Of a DNA stretch of 64,000 bases, positions 7,172 through 15,042 are shown piece by piece. Numbering within the stretch: position 1 is the first letter of the stretch; every line of letters begins with the position of its first letter. The DNA is from JBGUXS01 sp045118155 (lineage in GTDB: Bacteria > Pseudomonadota > Alphaproteobacteria > CAAHEQ01 > UBA3637): NCBI GenBank assembly GCA_045118155.1, contig JBGUXS010000014.1, forward strand, positions 24,900 through 88,899, in the 5' to 3' direction. A program made the translations under genes and the position numbers. The notes beneath the pieces are model-generated. The model did not search any database, was not told where the DNA came from, and saw only the letters and a program-made list of their open reading frames with translations.

Positions 7172-8202
7172 AATTGCTGATCCAATGTCGCCCCTTTTAA
7201 CGCTTGATAAGCCGGTGTTTCCATAAAATCTTTGTTTTGGGAAGCTAAATCCAAAGCGGTGTATCCTTTTTTATTTTTAACAGTGGGATCGGCCCCATAT
7301 TTTAACAACAAACGCACCACATCTGGATTTTCGTTATGGATGACCCCCCACATAAGGGGAGTAATGCCACCAGCATTTTGTACATTAATATTAGCATGGG
7401 ATGTTAACAATTCTTCGGTCACAGATAAATTATTATTTCCGATAATGGCGTAAACAAGGGCGGTTTCGCCATTATCACCACTGGCGTTAATATCGGCCCC
7501 TTGTTCTATAAATTTACGAATTAAGGCAGGGTTTTGGGTGTTTTTTGCCAAAACCATTAAAGCCGTGATACCACTATTTGCCCGCCAATTAATATCGGCC
7601 CCATGAGTAAAGAATAGGTCAAATACGTTTTCTTGATCGCTACTTTCCGCTAAGGCCATAAGCGGGGTTTGCTCATCTTTATTTTTAAAATTGACATCTG
7701 CCCCATTTTCTAACAAAAATGTCAGAATTTCAAATTTTGGATTTTTTAGAGCGGCAGCAAATAAAGCGCTTTCCCCAGCAGAATTGACGGCATTAATATC
7801 GGCCCCTGCTGTGATTAACTCTTTCAAAACATCGGGATTTGTGTTGTGAGCGGCTGCCACAATGAAGGGAAGATTATACAGCATGGGATTTTTAAAAGAA
7901 AAATCCGCTGTGCCAGTATCTAATTCGGCCAGTTTTTGATTGAGGGTATTTAAAACATGCATGACACTAGCATCGGGATTGCGGGCAGCGACGGTTTTTA
8001 AAAATAAAAGATGGCTTGGTGTGTTAAAGGCTTCCCCTTTTCCATCTTTAAAGGCTTGTTCCACGGTCGCCCCATCTTTTTCTGCAACCAACTGAACAAA
8101 ATCGGCATGCCCTTCGGATAAAACGGCAGGATCTAGTTGGATTTCTTGGGCATAAACGATGGGACTTAAAAATAGAAATAAAGATAGAAAATAATGGCGC
8201 AT
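7168..8202 (-). CDS. Secreted ankyrin-repeat protein
   Basis: 344 residues with an N-terminal signal peptide (MRHYFLSLFLFLSPIVYAQ, cleavage near residue 18). From about residue 100 to 335 there are six to seven ankyrin repeats, recognisable by recurring NPDVLKELITAGADIN, GESALFAA, NFKNKDEQTPLMAL and KKGYTALDLA units. Ankyrin repeats bind other proteins; no enzymatic domain is present. The protein is predicted to be periplasmic or exported, and in host-associated alphaproteobacteria such proteins can be effectors, but nothing here proves export beyond the inner membrane. A GGGGAGGAAG ribosome-binding site precedes the ATG. Confidence 0.85.
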   Translation of the reverse strand: MRHYFLSLFLFLSPIVYAQEIQLDPAVLSEGHADFVQLVAEKDGATVEQAFKDGKGEAFNTPSHLLFLKTVAARNPDASVMHVLNTLNQKLAELDTGTADFSFKNPMLYNLPFIVAAAHNTNPDVLKELITAGADINAVNSAGESALFAAALKNPKFEILTFLLENGADVNFKNKDEQTPLMALAESSDQENVFDLFFTHGADINWRANSGITALMVLAKNTQNPALIRKFIEQGADINASGDNGETALVYAIIGNNNLSVTEELLTSHANINVQNAGGITPLMWGVIHNENPDVVRLLLKYGADPTVKNKKGYTALDLASQNKDFMETPAYQALKGATLDQQF

Positions 8203-8224
8203 GAACTTCCTCCCCTTTTAAAGA

Positions 8225-8253
8225 AGTTTATCAAATTACCCTTAAAAAGGCAA
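8225..8253 (-). promoter_or_regulatory. Promoter of the ankyrin gene
   Basis: On the minus strand, TTGCCT (8253-8248), a 17-bp spacer and TAAACT (8230-8225). Confidence 0.6.
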
Positions 8254-8270
8254 GAGGGGGGACTAAGAAT

Positions 8271-8771
8271 TTATTTCCCCAAAAAAGATTGAATGACTTT
8301 ATTGGCTTCGGCCCAAGCGACATCCGCGTCAAAACGTTCGTATTGCGCATAATTTCCATTGTCACTGACGATTTTTAGGGCGTGTAGATTAGGGAAAAAA
8401 CAGGCCAAATAAAAAAGTTCCATATCCATGACCCCTTCACAATCTACATTTTCAGCAAAATCATCAAAAGTATAACAGAGGGTATGATGAGGGGTTAAAG
8501 GGGTTAAATCAAAAGATTCTTCTTCAATGACTTTGGGTTTAATAAATTTATCCACATGGGCGATAGATAAGACTTCCCCGATATGATATCGGCATGAACC
8601 CGCATATCCAACATTTAAGAAAGTGTCTGTTCGTTTGATTTTTTTTGCATCTAATAAAGCCCCTAGGGTTGTGATAATATTTTGAACCCCAATGCCGGTT
8701 AGAATAATGCGTTCCTTAGGACAAGTTAGGTAAGCGGCTTCGCTTTCCATGGCAACCAAAATGTATTTCAT
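8271..8771 (-). CDS. MTA/SAH nucleosidase-like (PNP/UDP phosphorylase superfamily) protein
   Basis: 166 residues. Recognisable superfamily motifs are LTGIGVQN near residue 24, NVGYAGSC at 53-60, a VMDMELFYL segment near 114-122 carrying the expected catalytic or ribose-binding Met-Glu, and KIVSDN near 133. Family members cleave the glycosidic bond of methylthioadenosine, S-adenosylhomocysteine or other nucleosides. At 166 residues it is shorter than typical MTA/SAH nucleosidases (about 230), mostly because connecting loops are missing. Substrate is not assignable. It is monocistronic with its own promoter. Confidence 0.7.
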   Translation of the reverse strand: MKYILVAMESEAAYLTCPKERIILTGIGVQNIITTLGALLDAKKIKRTDTFLNVGYAGSCRYHIGEVLSIAHVDKFIKPKVIEEESFDLTPLTPHHTLCYTFDDFAENVDCEGVMDMELFYLACFFPNLHALKIVSDNGNYAQYERFDADVAWAEANKVIQSFLGK

Positions 8772-8790
8772 AAGATCCTCGCTTTTTCTA

Positions 8791-8819
8791 AGTGTATTTT
8801 AAAAACCTTTAAAAGTCAA
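8791..8819 (-). promoter_or_regulatory. Promoter of the nucleosidase-like gene
   Basis: On the minus strand, TTGACT (8819-8814), a 17-bp spacer and TACACT (8796-8791). Confidence 0.65.
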
Positions 8820-8846
8820 GGAAAAGGCAGATAGATTAAAAAGGGC

Positions 8847-8875
8847 TTGACTTTTTGTAAGAAACCCTTTATTCT
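8847..8875 (+). promoter_or_regulatory. Promoter of tRNA-Ser
   Basis: TTGACT (8847-8852), a 17-bp spacer and TATTCT (8870-8875), 14 bp before the mature tRNA. Confidence 0.75.
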
Positions 8876-8889
8876 TGCGTTATGCCGAT

Positions 8890-8976
8890 GGAGAGTTGGC
8901 AGAGTGGTAATGCAGCGGATTGCTAATCCGTCATCAAGAAATTGATGCACAGGTTCGAGTCCTGTACTCTCCGCCA
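8890..8976 (+). tRNA. tRNA-Ser (GCU)
   Basis: An 87-nt cloverleaf with acceptor stem GGAGAGT/ACTCTCC, a long variable arm (TCATC...GATGCA region) typical of class II serine tRNAs, T-loop GGTTCGAGTCC, anticodon GCT at 8922-8924 and an encoded CCA at 8974-8976. It reads AGC and AGU codons. Confidence 0.97.
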
Positions 8977-8984
8977 TAGAGTAC

Positions 8985-9009
8985 AAAGAGCCTTTGATGG
9001 CTCTTTTTT
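8985..9009 (+). terminator. Intrinsic terminator of tRNA-Ser
   Basis: Stem AAAGAGCC/GGCTCTTT with loop TTTGAT, followed by T's. Confidence 0.85.
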
Positions 9010-9010
9010 A

Positions 9011-9038
9011 TTGCATTTTTTTTTGTTTAAGATACTCT
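9011..9038 (+). promoter_or_regulatory. Candidate promoter of the GT2-GtrA gene
   Basis: TTGCAT (9011-9016), a 16-bp spacer and TACTCT (9033-9038). The -10 box is a moderate match. Confidence 0.4.
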
Positions 9039-9063
9039 GAATTGGGATCAGAGGAAATTATAA

Positions 9064-10206
9064 ATGAAAAAGGCATTGGATATCAAAAAATTTTCGTTGA
9101 TTGTTCCGTGTTATAACGAAGAAAAGTCTTTGCGACATTTGGTTGAAGATAAAATCCTTTCTTTACATCACAAATGTAAGGAACGTTATTCTTTAATTTT
9201 AGAGTTAATTATTGTTGATGATGCCTCTAAGGATAAAAGTTTGGAAATTGCCGAACAATTGCAAAAAAAATACCCTTGGATTTCGGTGTATAAACATGTT
9301 AAAAATCAAGGGAAAGGGGCGGCTATTAAAACAGGGCTTTCCTATGCCACGGGGGATGTTATTGGTATTCAAGATGCCGATGAAGAATATAATCCCCTGA
9401 ATTATTTGACATTGTTGGAACCTATTTTAGATAATCGGGCTGATGTTGTTTATGGTTCCCGTTATTTAAAACGTGAAAGTCATCGTGTTTTGTCCTTTTG
9501 GCATACCCTAATGAATAAGTTTTTAACGTTGTGTTCTAACATGTTTACGGGATTGGATATTACCGATATGGAAACATGTTATAAGTTGTTCACAAAAAAG
9601 GTGGCCGAAGATTTAGCAATTAAATTAAAAGAAAAACGTTTTGGTTTTGAACCAGAAATGACGGCTTATGTGGCCCAAGGGCATTATCGGATTTGGGAAT
9701 GTGCTATTGAATATACCCCTAGAACCTATGCAGAAGGGAAAAAGATTACCTATAAAGATGGGTTTCATGCCCTATATTGTATTTTGCATTATGGGGCCCC
9801 GTATGCGCCCTTGCCTATGCAATTTTTATTATACCTGTTTATTGGGGGCGTTTGTGCCATAGCTAATTTGCTGTTTTTTATTATTTTTAATGTTTATTTG
9901 CCATTATTATATGCTGTGGGATGGGCCTTTTTATTGGCGGCATTCATTAATTATTGGTTGTGTTGTGTTATTTTATTTAAGCATAAGGCCTTTTGGAATG
10001 GTCCCATAGAGTTTTTGCTCTATTTAGTTATTTTGGTTATTATGGGGGTATCGGATTATTGGTTAACTTGGACGGGTATTCATATTGGTATGGGGGATGT
10101 TTCGGCCAAATTAACATCTACCATCATCTGTTTTATTGGAAACTTTATGCTAAGGAAATACCTGGTTTTTCCTATGCCAAAATTGAAAAAAGGATCCATA
10201 AAATGA
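9064..10206 (+). CDS. GT2 glycosyltransferase fused to a GtrA-like membrane domain
   Basis: 380 residues. The N-terminal 230 form a family 2 glycosyltransferase of the polyprenyl-phosphate sugar type (DPM1/GtrB-like): SLIVPCYNEE at 11-20, VDDASKDKS at 51-59, GKGAAIKTGL near 84 and the metal-binding QDADEEYNP near 103. The C-terminal part (about 250-370) has four hydrophobic segments of the GtrA/DPMS type, ending in FIGNFMLRKYLVF. Such fusions attach a sugar to a polyprenyl phosphate at the inner membrane and may help flip the product; the sugar donor is unknown. It could feed the GT-C-type proteins at 20.5-24 kb (inference). The stop overlaps the start of a 33-codon ORF. Confidence 0.88.
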   Translation: MKKALDIKKFSLIVPCYNEEKSLRHLVEDKILSLHHKCKERYSLILELIIVDDASKDKSLEIAEQLQKKYPWISVYKHVKNQGKGAAIKTGLSYATGDVIGIQDADEEYNPLNYLTLLEPILDNRADVVYGSRYLKRESHRVLSFWHTLMNKFLTLCSNMFTGLDITDMETCYKLFTKKVAEDLAIKLKEKRFGFEPEMTAYVAQGHYRIWECAIEYTPRTYAEGKKITYKDGFHALYCILHYGAPYAPLPMQFLLYLFIGGVCAIANLLFFIIFNVYLPLLYAVGWAFLLAAFINYWLCCVILFKHKAFWNGPIEFLLYLVILVIMGVSDYWLTWTGIHIGMGDVSAKLTSTIICFIGNFMLRKYLVFPMPKLKKGSIK

Positions 10207-10304
10207 TCCGGTGTGTTAAGGAAAAATTTAACGCGTTTGTGTGTGGTATTGGGTTGTTGTCTATTATCCTTGCTATTTATCATTTCTTTCGGCAAAGGTT
10301 CTGA
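10203..10304 (+). CDS. Small single-span membrane protein (33 aa), translationally coupled
   Basis: The ATG overlaps the stop codon of the glycosyltransferase gene (ATGA). The 33 residues have a basic start (MIRCVKEKF), one hydrophobic helix (AFVCGIGLLSIILAIYHFF) and a basic end RQRF. This is the composition of a small inner-membrane protein that might act with GtrA-like domains. It has no recognised family and no independent promoter. The overlap and the clean membrane-helix pattern support a real gene; its short length limits confidence. Confidence 0.45.
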   Translation: MIRCVKEKFNAFVCGIGLLSIILAIYHFFRQRF

Positions 10305-10523
10305 ATAGATGAACTTTTTATCGGGGACAATTTGGTTTAAAAGTTTTTTAAATTGTTAAAAATGCGCTGAGTTGTTTTATGCAATCATAGATGTTCAGTG
10401 ATTCAATAGATAATTAATACACCCCCCCCAATATCCCCTTTACTTTTTTTAGGAAAAGAGTTATACTGTCAACGTTTTCGGGCAGGGGTTGCCTGAATTT
10501 AATTTTGTGTTAAAGGAAATAAA
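10305..10523. other. Intergenic region and 5' leader of thrS
   Basis: 219 bp with no ORF. It holds the thrS promoter and, downstream of it, a short hairpin around 10479-10497 (CAGG/CCTG or the overlapping GGCA/TGCC pairing). I see no tRNA-like operator or T-box motif. Confidence 0.5.
10439..10467 (+). promoter_or_regulatory. Promoter of thrS
   Basis: TTTACT (10439-10444), a 17-bp spacer and TATACT (10462-10467), giving a leader of about 50 nt. Confidence 0.6.
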
Positions 10524-12464
10524 ATGATCAATATTATGTTACCAGATGGGTCAAAAATGGCCTGTGAAGAAGGGGTCAATGCCTTGGCAGTGGCCGAAAA
10601 AATTAGTCCTAATCTTGCCAAAGCCGCGGTGGTGGCAATGGTCAATAACACATTAACAGATTTAACAACCCCTATCACGACAGATGCGACACTTTCCATC
10701 TTAACAACAAAAAACCCCGAAAGTTTGGAAGTGTTGCGCCATACAACGGCCCATATTTTGGCACAAGCCGTGGAAGTCCTGTATCCCAATGCCAAGGCCA
10801 CGATTGGGCCCGCGATTGAAAATGGATTTTACTATGACTTTTTCGGCATTATTCTAAAGGAAGAAGACTTGCCGAAAATTGAAGCTAAAATGGCCGAAAT
10901 CGTTGCGCAAGACCTAAAAATTACACGGTCTGTTGTCTCACGTGCCGAGGCGGAAAAGATTTTCACCCAGCGTGGGGAACATTTTAAGGTGGAATTGATT
11001 AAGGATTTACCCGCCGATGTTAAAGAGGTATCTTTATATACCCAAGGTGATTATGTGGAATTATGCCGGGGGCCACACTTGCCCTCTACCGGTATGGCAG
11101 GCAAGGTGTTTAAATTGACCAAAGTGGCGGCGGCTTATTGGCGGGGGGATTCTTCTAGGGAATCTTTGCAACGGGTGTATGGAACGGCTTTTTGGAATGA
11201 AAAGGATTTAAAGGCCTATTTTACCTTGTTGGAAGAAGCGGAAAAACGTGACCACAGAAAAATAGGGAAAGCGTTGGATTTGTTCTATTTTGATCCAACG
11301 GCACCGGGATGCCCGTATTGGTTGCCAAAGGGGTTGAAGATGTATAACTTGCTGTTAGATTATTGGCGCAAAGAGCATGAAAAAGCCGGGTATCAGGAAT
11401 TTGCAGGGCCTCTTATGAATTCAAGATCTTTGTGGGAAACGTCGGGGCACTGGGATCATTACAAGGATGATATGTATTTGCTGACTGCCCATGATATGCC
11501 CGAAACAGAAAGTTATGCTTTAAAACCGATGAGCTGTCCCGCCACGATGTTATTGTTTAACTTAAAAACCCGTTCTTATCAGGATTTGCCGATTCGTTTT
11601 TCCGATGTGGATATGATTCACCGAAATGAAGCCAGTGGGGCCTTGAACGGGATGTTCCGGGTGCGGGAATTTCACCAAGATGATGCCCATATCTTTATCA
11701 CGGAAGAACAAATTGAAGAAGAATATGAACGCTTGTTTGCTTTGGCGGACAAGTTCTATAAGTTGTTCGGGTTGACATATGAAATGAAATTGTCAACACG
11801 GCCAGATGATTTTATTGGGGATATTGAAACGTGGGATCGGGCGGAAGCCGCTCTGCGACGCATTTTGGATAAACATTGCGGTACAGGGAACTATAAACTG
11901 AAAGAAAAAGACGGGGCGTTCTATGGGCCCAAAGTTGATATCGCCATGAAAGATGCGTTGGGTCGGGAATGGCAAACCGGGACGTTCCAATTGGATTTCC
12001 AATTGGCGGGCCGTTTTGGGTGCAAATACATTGATAAAGATGGAAATGCCAAAACACCCGTGGTGGTCCACCGCGTCTTATACGGGTCTTTGGAACGGTT
12101 TATGGGGGTCTTAACCGAACATTTTGCGGGGGCGTTCCCCGTTTGGATTTGCCCTGTGCAAGTGCGGTTACTCCCCGTATCGGATAAACATCGGGAATAT
12201 GCCAAAGGGTTGTTTGAACAATTTGAAGCGGCCGGTATTCGGGTGGAAATGGAACGCCATTCCAATACGATTAGCTATCAAATTCGGGAAGCCCACAATG
12301 CCAAAATCCCGTATGCCGTTATTATTGGGGATAAAGAAATTGAAACCAAGACGATTTCTGTGCGGGATCGGACGGGGGTTCAAAAAAATGCGATTGCCTT
12401 GGACGATTTTATTAAGACCGTGCAACAGGTTAATGATACACAGTCCCTAGAATTGTGGAAATAG
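10524..12464 (+). CDS. thrS: Threonine--tRNA ligase
   Basis: A full-length 646-residue ThrRS that charges tRNA-Thr. Order of domains: TGS (1-62); editing/SAD domain with HTTAHILAQAVE near 73 and CRGPHLPSTG near 181; class II catalytic core with MSCPATM, the motif-2 RVREFHQDDAHIF segment and GRFGCKYIDKDG; and a C-terminal anticodon-binding domain (about 540-640). The zinc-site Cys and His segments are in place. The ribosome-binding site AAAGGAA precedes ATG 10524. The gene is visibly richer in G+C than the restriction-like genes downstream. It marks the conserved left border of the accessory unit. Confidence 0.97.
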   Translation: MINIMLPDGSKMACEEGVNALAVAEKISPNLAKAAVVAMVNNTLTDLTTPITTDATLSILTTKNPESLEVLRHTTAHILAQAVEVLYPNAKATIGPAIENGFYYDFFGIILKEEDLPKIEAKMAEIVAQDLKITRSVVSRAEAEKIFTQRGEHFKVELIKDLPADVKEVSLYTQGDYVELCRGPHLPSTGMAGKVFKLTKVAAAYWRGDSSRESLQRVYGTAFWNEKDLKAYFTLLEEAEKRDHRKIGKALDLFYFDPTAPGCPYWLPKGLKMYNLLLDYWRKEHEKAGYQEFAGPLMNSRSLWETSGHWDHYKDDMYLLTAHDMPETESYALKPMSCPATMLLFNLKTRSYQDLPIRFSDVDMIHRNEASGALNGMFRVREFHQDDAHIFITEEQIEEEYERLFALADKFYKLFGLTYEMKLSTRPDDFIGDIETWDRAEAALRRILDKHCGTGNYKLKEKDGAFYGPKVDIAMKDALGREWQTGTFQLDFQLAGRFGCKYIDKDGNAKTPVVVHRVLYGSLERFMGVLTEHFAGAFPVWICPVQVRLLPVSDKHREYAKGLFEQFEAAGIRVEMERHSNTISYQIREAHNAKIPYAVIIGDKEIETKTISVRDRTGVQKNAIALDDFIKTVQQVNDTQSLELWK

Positions 12465-12480
12465 ATAAGGTATTATCTGT

Positions 12481-12514
12481 TTTATCCCCCCGTCATCACA
12501 GGCGGGGGGATAAA
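12481..12514. repeat. Perfect 12-bp inverted repeat after thrS
   Basis: TTTATCCCCCCG (12481-12492) and CGGGGGGATAAA (12503-12514) with a 10-nt loop. There is no T-run on either side, so it may protect the thrS mRNA 3' end or work as a Rho-assisted stop rather than as a canonical intrinsic terminator. Confidence 0.65.
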
Positions 12515-12520
12515 TAATAC

Positions 12521-12549
12521 TTGCCAAGGCGAAAAAGTTCCTTTATTCT
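12521..12549 (+). promoter_or_regulatory. Promoter of the structured RNA
   Basis: TTGCCA (12521-12526), a 17-bp spacer and TATTCT (12544-12549). Expected start of transcription is near 12556. Confidence 0.65.
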
Positions 12550-12555
12550 GCTTGT

Positions 12556-12757
12556 CAAGGCAGGGTGGTGTCTGCCCCGAGGGTTCAAAGCCTCTTCTGT
12601 GGTTGCCGAGTACCATCGGCGTAAAAACTCCTTCTGGTCTATGACTGGAAGGAGGCTAATAAGTTAAAGGGATCACTCCCTTTTCAACAAATACGCCCAC
12701 TATTCCACAGAGTAGCTTTGAACTTCCAGTCGCCTTTTACACCAAAGGCGATTTTTT
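12556..12757 (+). ncRNA. Structured RNA of unknown family ahead of a methyltransferase/nuclease pair
   Basis: About 200 nt with its own promoter and a strong terminator. Foldable parts: 5' hairpin GGCAG/CTGCC (12559-12576); a long closing helix TTCAAAGC + TCTGTGG (12584-12602) with CCACAGA + GCTTTGAA (12705-12722); inside it three hairpins, GCCGA/TCGGC (12605-12620), CTCCTTC...GAAGGAG with an inner GGTC/GACT extension (12628-12654) and AAAGGGA/TCCCTTT (12666-12683). GACTGGAAG (12643-12651) is also perfectly complementary to CTTCCAGTC (12723-12731), which touches the terminator stem, so a pseudoknot or alternative fold is possible. I do not recognise 6S, SRP, RNase P, tmRNA or a known riboswitch. 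It could be a free sRNA or the regulated leader of the next gene. Confidence 0.65.
12730..12757 (+). terminator. Intrinsic terminator at the end of the structured RNA
   Basis: Stem TCGCCTTT (12730-12737) and AAAGGCGA (12744-12751), loop TACACC, then T6. It ends 15 bp before the methyltransferase start codon. Confidence 0.88.
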
Positions 12758-12772
12758 CGTTGGAGGGGAGTA

Positions 12773-13726
12773 ATGGGAAACGCAAATCTTACCAGAGCTA
12801 AAAAAGAAAAAGAAGATGAATTTTACACGTATTACGAGGACATTAAAAAAGAACTAGATAATTATGCGAAATATTTTAAAGGAAAAGTCATTTATTGTAA
12901 TTGTGATGACCATTATGGGATTGGATTGGGAACGCCTAAATCCAATTTTATTAAGTATTTGGCGGATAATTTTGAAGCGTTTGGCATCAAAAAATTAATT
13001 GCCACCCATTATGAAAAAGAAAAAGATCGTTCCACGATGTATATTCTAAATAAGGATAACACGGGGGATGGAATCATTTGTTTTGAAGATATTGAAGAAA
13101 TTCCTATGCAGGGCAATGGGGATTTTAGAAGTGCCGAATGTATAAAACTTTTGGAACAGGCCGATATTGTGATTACCAATCCGCCTTTTCCGCTGTTCAG
13201 AGAATATGTCGCACAGCTAATGGAATATAAGAAAAAATTTCTGATTGTTGGCCCCGATGATTGCATAACATATAAGGGAATTTTTCCCTTGATTAAAGAA
13301 AATAAAATTTGGCGTGGGTTTCATCATGTGAAACAATTTACTAGGCCAGATGGTTCTATAAAAAAATTTGGGAATGTTAGTTGGTACACAAACTTAGAAA
13401 ATAGCCGAAAAAATGAATTTTTAAATACAGGGAAAAAATATCACGGATATGAAGATATGTACCCCAAATACGATAATTATGAGGCCATCAATATAGATAA
13501 AGTAGCTGATATTCCGATGGATTATGACGGGGTTATGGGAGTGCCTATTAGCTTCTTAGATAAATACAATTCCACACAATTTGAGATTATTTCAGCAAAC
13601 GATGTTAGGACATCTGCTAATGTACCTATAAAAAAGCATGGTTTAATTAAAGATAAAGAGGGAAAAATCACAAAGTTGGGAAAGATAAAATTCGCTCGCG
13701 TTCTTATCAAAAAGAAAAAATCATAA
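12773..13726 (+). CDS. EcoRI-family adenine-specific DNA methyltransferase
   Basis: 317 residues. The N-terminus (LTRAKKEKEDEFYTYY, then KVIYCNCDD and SNFIKYLADNFEAFGIKKLI) follows the pattern of M.EcoRI and its relatives. The catalytic N6-adenine motif is TNPPF at residues 135-139. Such enzymes transfer a methyl group from S-adenosylmethionine to adenine in a short palindrome; the site recognised here is unknown. The start is ATG 12773 with ribosome-binding site GGAGGGG. It is followed after 13 bp by the DUF262-HNH gene, with a short A/G-rich ribosome-binding site, so the two form one operon. Base composition looks more AT-rich than thrS, consistent with horizontal transfer (by eye, not computed). 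Confidence 0.88.
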   Translation: MGNANLTRAKKEKEDEFYTYYEDIKKELDNYAKYFKGKVIYCNCDDHYGIGLGTPKSNFIKYLADNFEAFGIKKLIATHYEKEKDRSTMYILNKDNTGDGIICFEDIEEIPMQGNGDFRSAECIKLLEQADIVITNPPFPLFREYVAQLMEYKKKFLIVGPDDCITYKGIFPLIKENKIWRGFHHVKQFTRPDGSIKKFGNVSWYTNLENSRKNEFLNTGKKYHGYEDMYPKYDNYEAINIDKVADIPMDYDGVMGVPISFLDKYNSTQFEIISANDVRTSANVPIKKHGLIKDKEGKITKLGKIKFARVLIKKKKS

Positions 13727-13739
13727 AAGGAGAATCATC

Positions 13740-14975
13740 ATGAGTATGAAAGCAACGTTATATGAAATTTCTATCCGCGATTTAGTGGCGGGTTATCAAG
13801 ATAAGGGGGAAAATGGGGTCGTGGCCTATGGGGGGCGATTAAATGTGCGCCCCGCTTTTCAACGGGCCTTTGTCTATAACCCCGAAGATCGGGATAAAGT
13901 CATGCAAAGTGTTTACAATAATCTGCCCCTAAATAGTATGTATTGGGCAAGAAATCCAGATGGCACGTATGAAGTCATTGATGGGCAACAGCGGATTATT
14001 TCTATTTGCCAATTTATGACCAATAATGACGGAAATGGCAATCCGATTGCCATTGATTTTAATGGTAAGCACGCCCAAACAATTGAGGGAATAAAACAAT
14101 CGGTCCTTGAAAAGTATGCAGAAATGAATAATTACAAATTGCAAGTTTATATCTGTGAAGGAACGGATGATGAAAAATTAGATTGGTTTCATACCATTAA
14201 TATTGCGGGCAAACAAATGACAAACCAAGAATTGATGAACGCTAATTATACGGGGAAATGGCTAACAGATGCAAAATCCTTTTTTTCAAAGAAAAATAAC
14301 AATGAAGCCATTAATTTAGCGTATTATGGTAATGATGATAAAAAAACATTACTCAGTCTTTCGGGGGATAGAGTTTTGGGGGATTTAGGAACCCTTAAAG
14401 ATAGGGCTAATCGGCAATTGCTTTTAGAATTGGCCTTAACGTGGCGCATTGATGCCGATATAAAAACATATCCCCGTGTTCAAGATTATATGGCTAAACA
14501 TCGGGATGATAAAAATGCGGATGAGTTGATAACCTATTTTAAAAATGTGATTGCGTGGGTCAAGCAAACCTTTCCCACATATCGGCCGGATATGAAGGGA
14601 CTAGAATGGGGTCTTTTATATAACAAATATCATACGCAAACATACCAGATAACAGAAATTGAAAAAACGTTGTGCTATCTTTATGATTTATACGCCGAAG
14701 ACCCAGATGGATTAAAGAAAATGGGCTTTTATGAATATTGTTTGTCCGGGGATAGAACCCTGATTTGGCACCGGGCGTTTAGCGAAAAACAACAAAAAGA
14801 AGCTTACAAAAATCAAGGGGGAAAATGTGCCAGATGTCATGATCCGTTCCCCCTAAATAAATTACAAGGGCATCATAAAGTTGCTTTTGCCAAAGGGGGA
14901 GAAACGACAATTAAAAATTGTGTGATGCTCTGTGATAATTGCCATAAAGATCTGCATGCCGAAGAAAAGGACTAA
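13740..14975 (+). CDS. DUF262-HNH endonuclease (GmrS-type domain plus HNH)
   Basis: 411 residues. The DUF262 (ParB-like/GmrS N-terminal) domain carries RPAFQRAFVYNPEDRDK at 37-53 and the DGQQR motif at 81-85, which in this family binds and hydrolyses nucleotide. The last 50 residues are an HNH/McrA-type zinc nuclease: CARC, then LQGHHKVAFAKGG with the catalytic His pair, an Asn in TTIKNC, and CDNCHKDLH. GmrSD proteins of this architecture cleave modified DNA. Here the partner is a methyltransferase, so the protein may cut unmethylated DNA as the R component of a restriction-modification pair, or act on modified DNA (both inferred). ATG 13740 has ribosome-binding site AAAGGAG. Confidence 0.88.
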   Translation: MSMKATLYEISIRDLVAGYQDKGENGVVAYGGRLNVRPAFQRAFVYNPEDRDKVMQSVYNNLPLNSMYWARNPDGTYEVIDGQQRIISICQFMTNNDGNGNPIAIDFNGKHAQTIEGIKQSVLEKYAEMNNYKLQVYICEGTDDEKLDWFHTINIAGKQMTNQELMNANYTGKWLTDAKSFFSKKNNNEAINLAYYGNDDKKTLLSLSGDRVLGDLGTLKDRANRQLLLELALTWRIDADIKTYPRVQDYMAKHRDDKNADELITYFKNVIAWVKQTFPTYRPDMKGLEWGLLYNKYHTQTYQITEIEKTLCYLYDLYAEDPDGLKKMGFYEYCLSGDRTLIWHRAFSEKQQKEAYKNQGGKCARCHDPFPLNKLQGHHKVAFAKGGETTIKNCVMLCDNCHKDLHAEEKD

Positions 14976-14986
14976 AACCGAAAAAT

Positions 14987-15012
14987 AAATCCCTTGGCAA
15001 AAAGGGATTTTT
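14987..15012 (+). terminator. Intrinsic terminator after the DUF262-HNH gene
   Basis: Stem AAATCCC (14987-14993) and GGGATTT (15004-15010) with a 10-nt loop and trailing T's. It overlaps the next promoter. Confidence 0.7.
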
Positions 15013-15022
15013 CCCCTATACT
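14994..15022 (+). promoter_or_regulatory. Promoter of the HPt-regulator-kinase operon
   Basis: TTGGCA (14994-14999), a 17-bp spacer and TATACT (15017-15022). The spacer lies inside the preceding terminator hairpin. Confidence 0.7.
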
Positions 15023-15042
15023 TATTGTAAAAAGGAGGGGTT

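Noticed and set aside
12481..12514. Intrinsic terminator of thrS
   Set aside because: The stem is perfect but no T-run follows on either strand, so it is listed as an inverted repeat.
12556..12757. Structured RNA as HEARO/OMEGA RNA of an IscB-type HNH system, or as a SAM-responsive riboswitch
   Set aside because: The neighbouring HNH protein has a DUF262 domain and no RuvC or IscB signature. The conserved SAM riboswitch cores I know are not present. I keep it as an unassigned RNA.
12465..15012. Transposon or integrase boundary around the restriction-like unit
   Set aside because: I found no transposase, integrase, terminal inverted repeat or target duplication; only imperfect short repeats (CTTGCCAAGGC and CTTGTCAAGGC) in the RNA promoter region.
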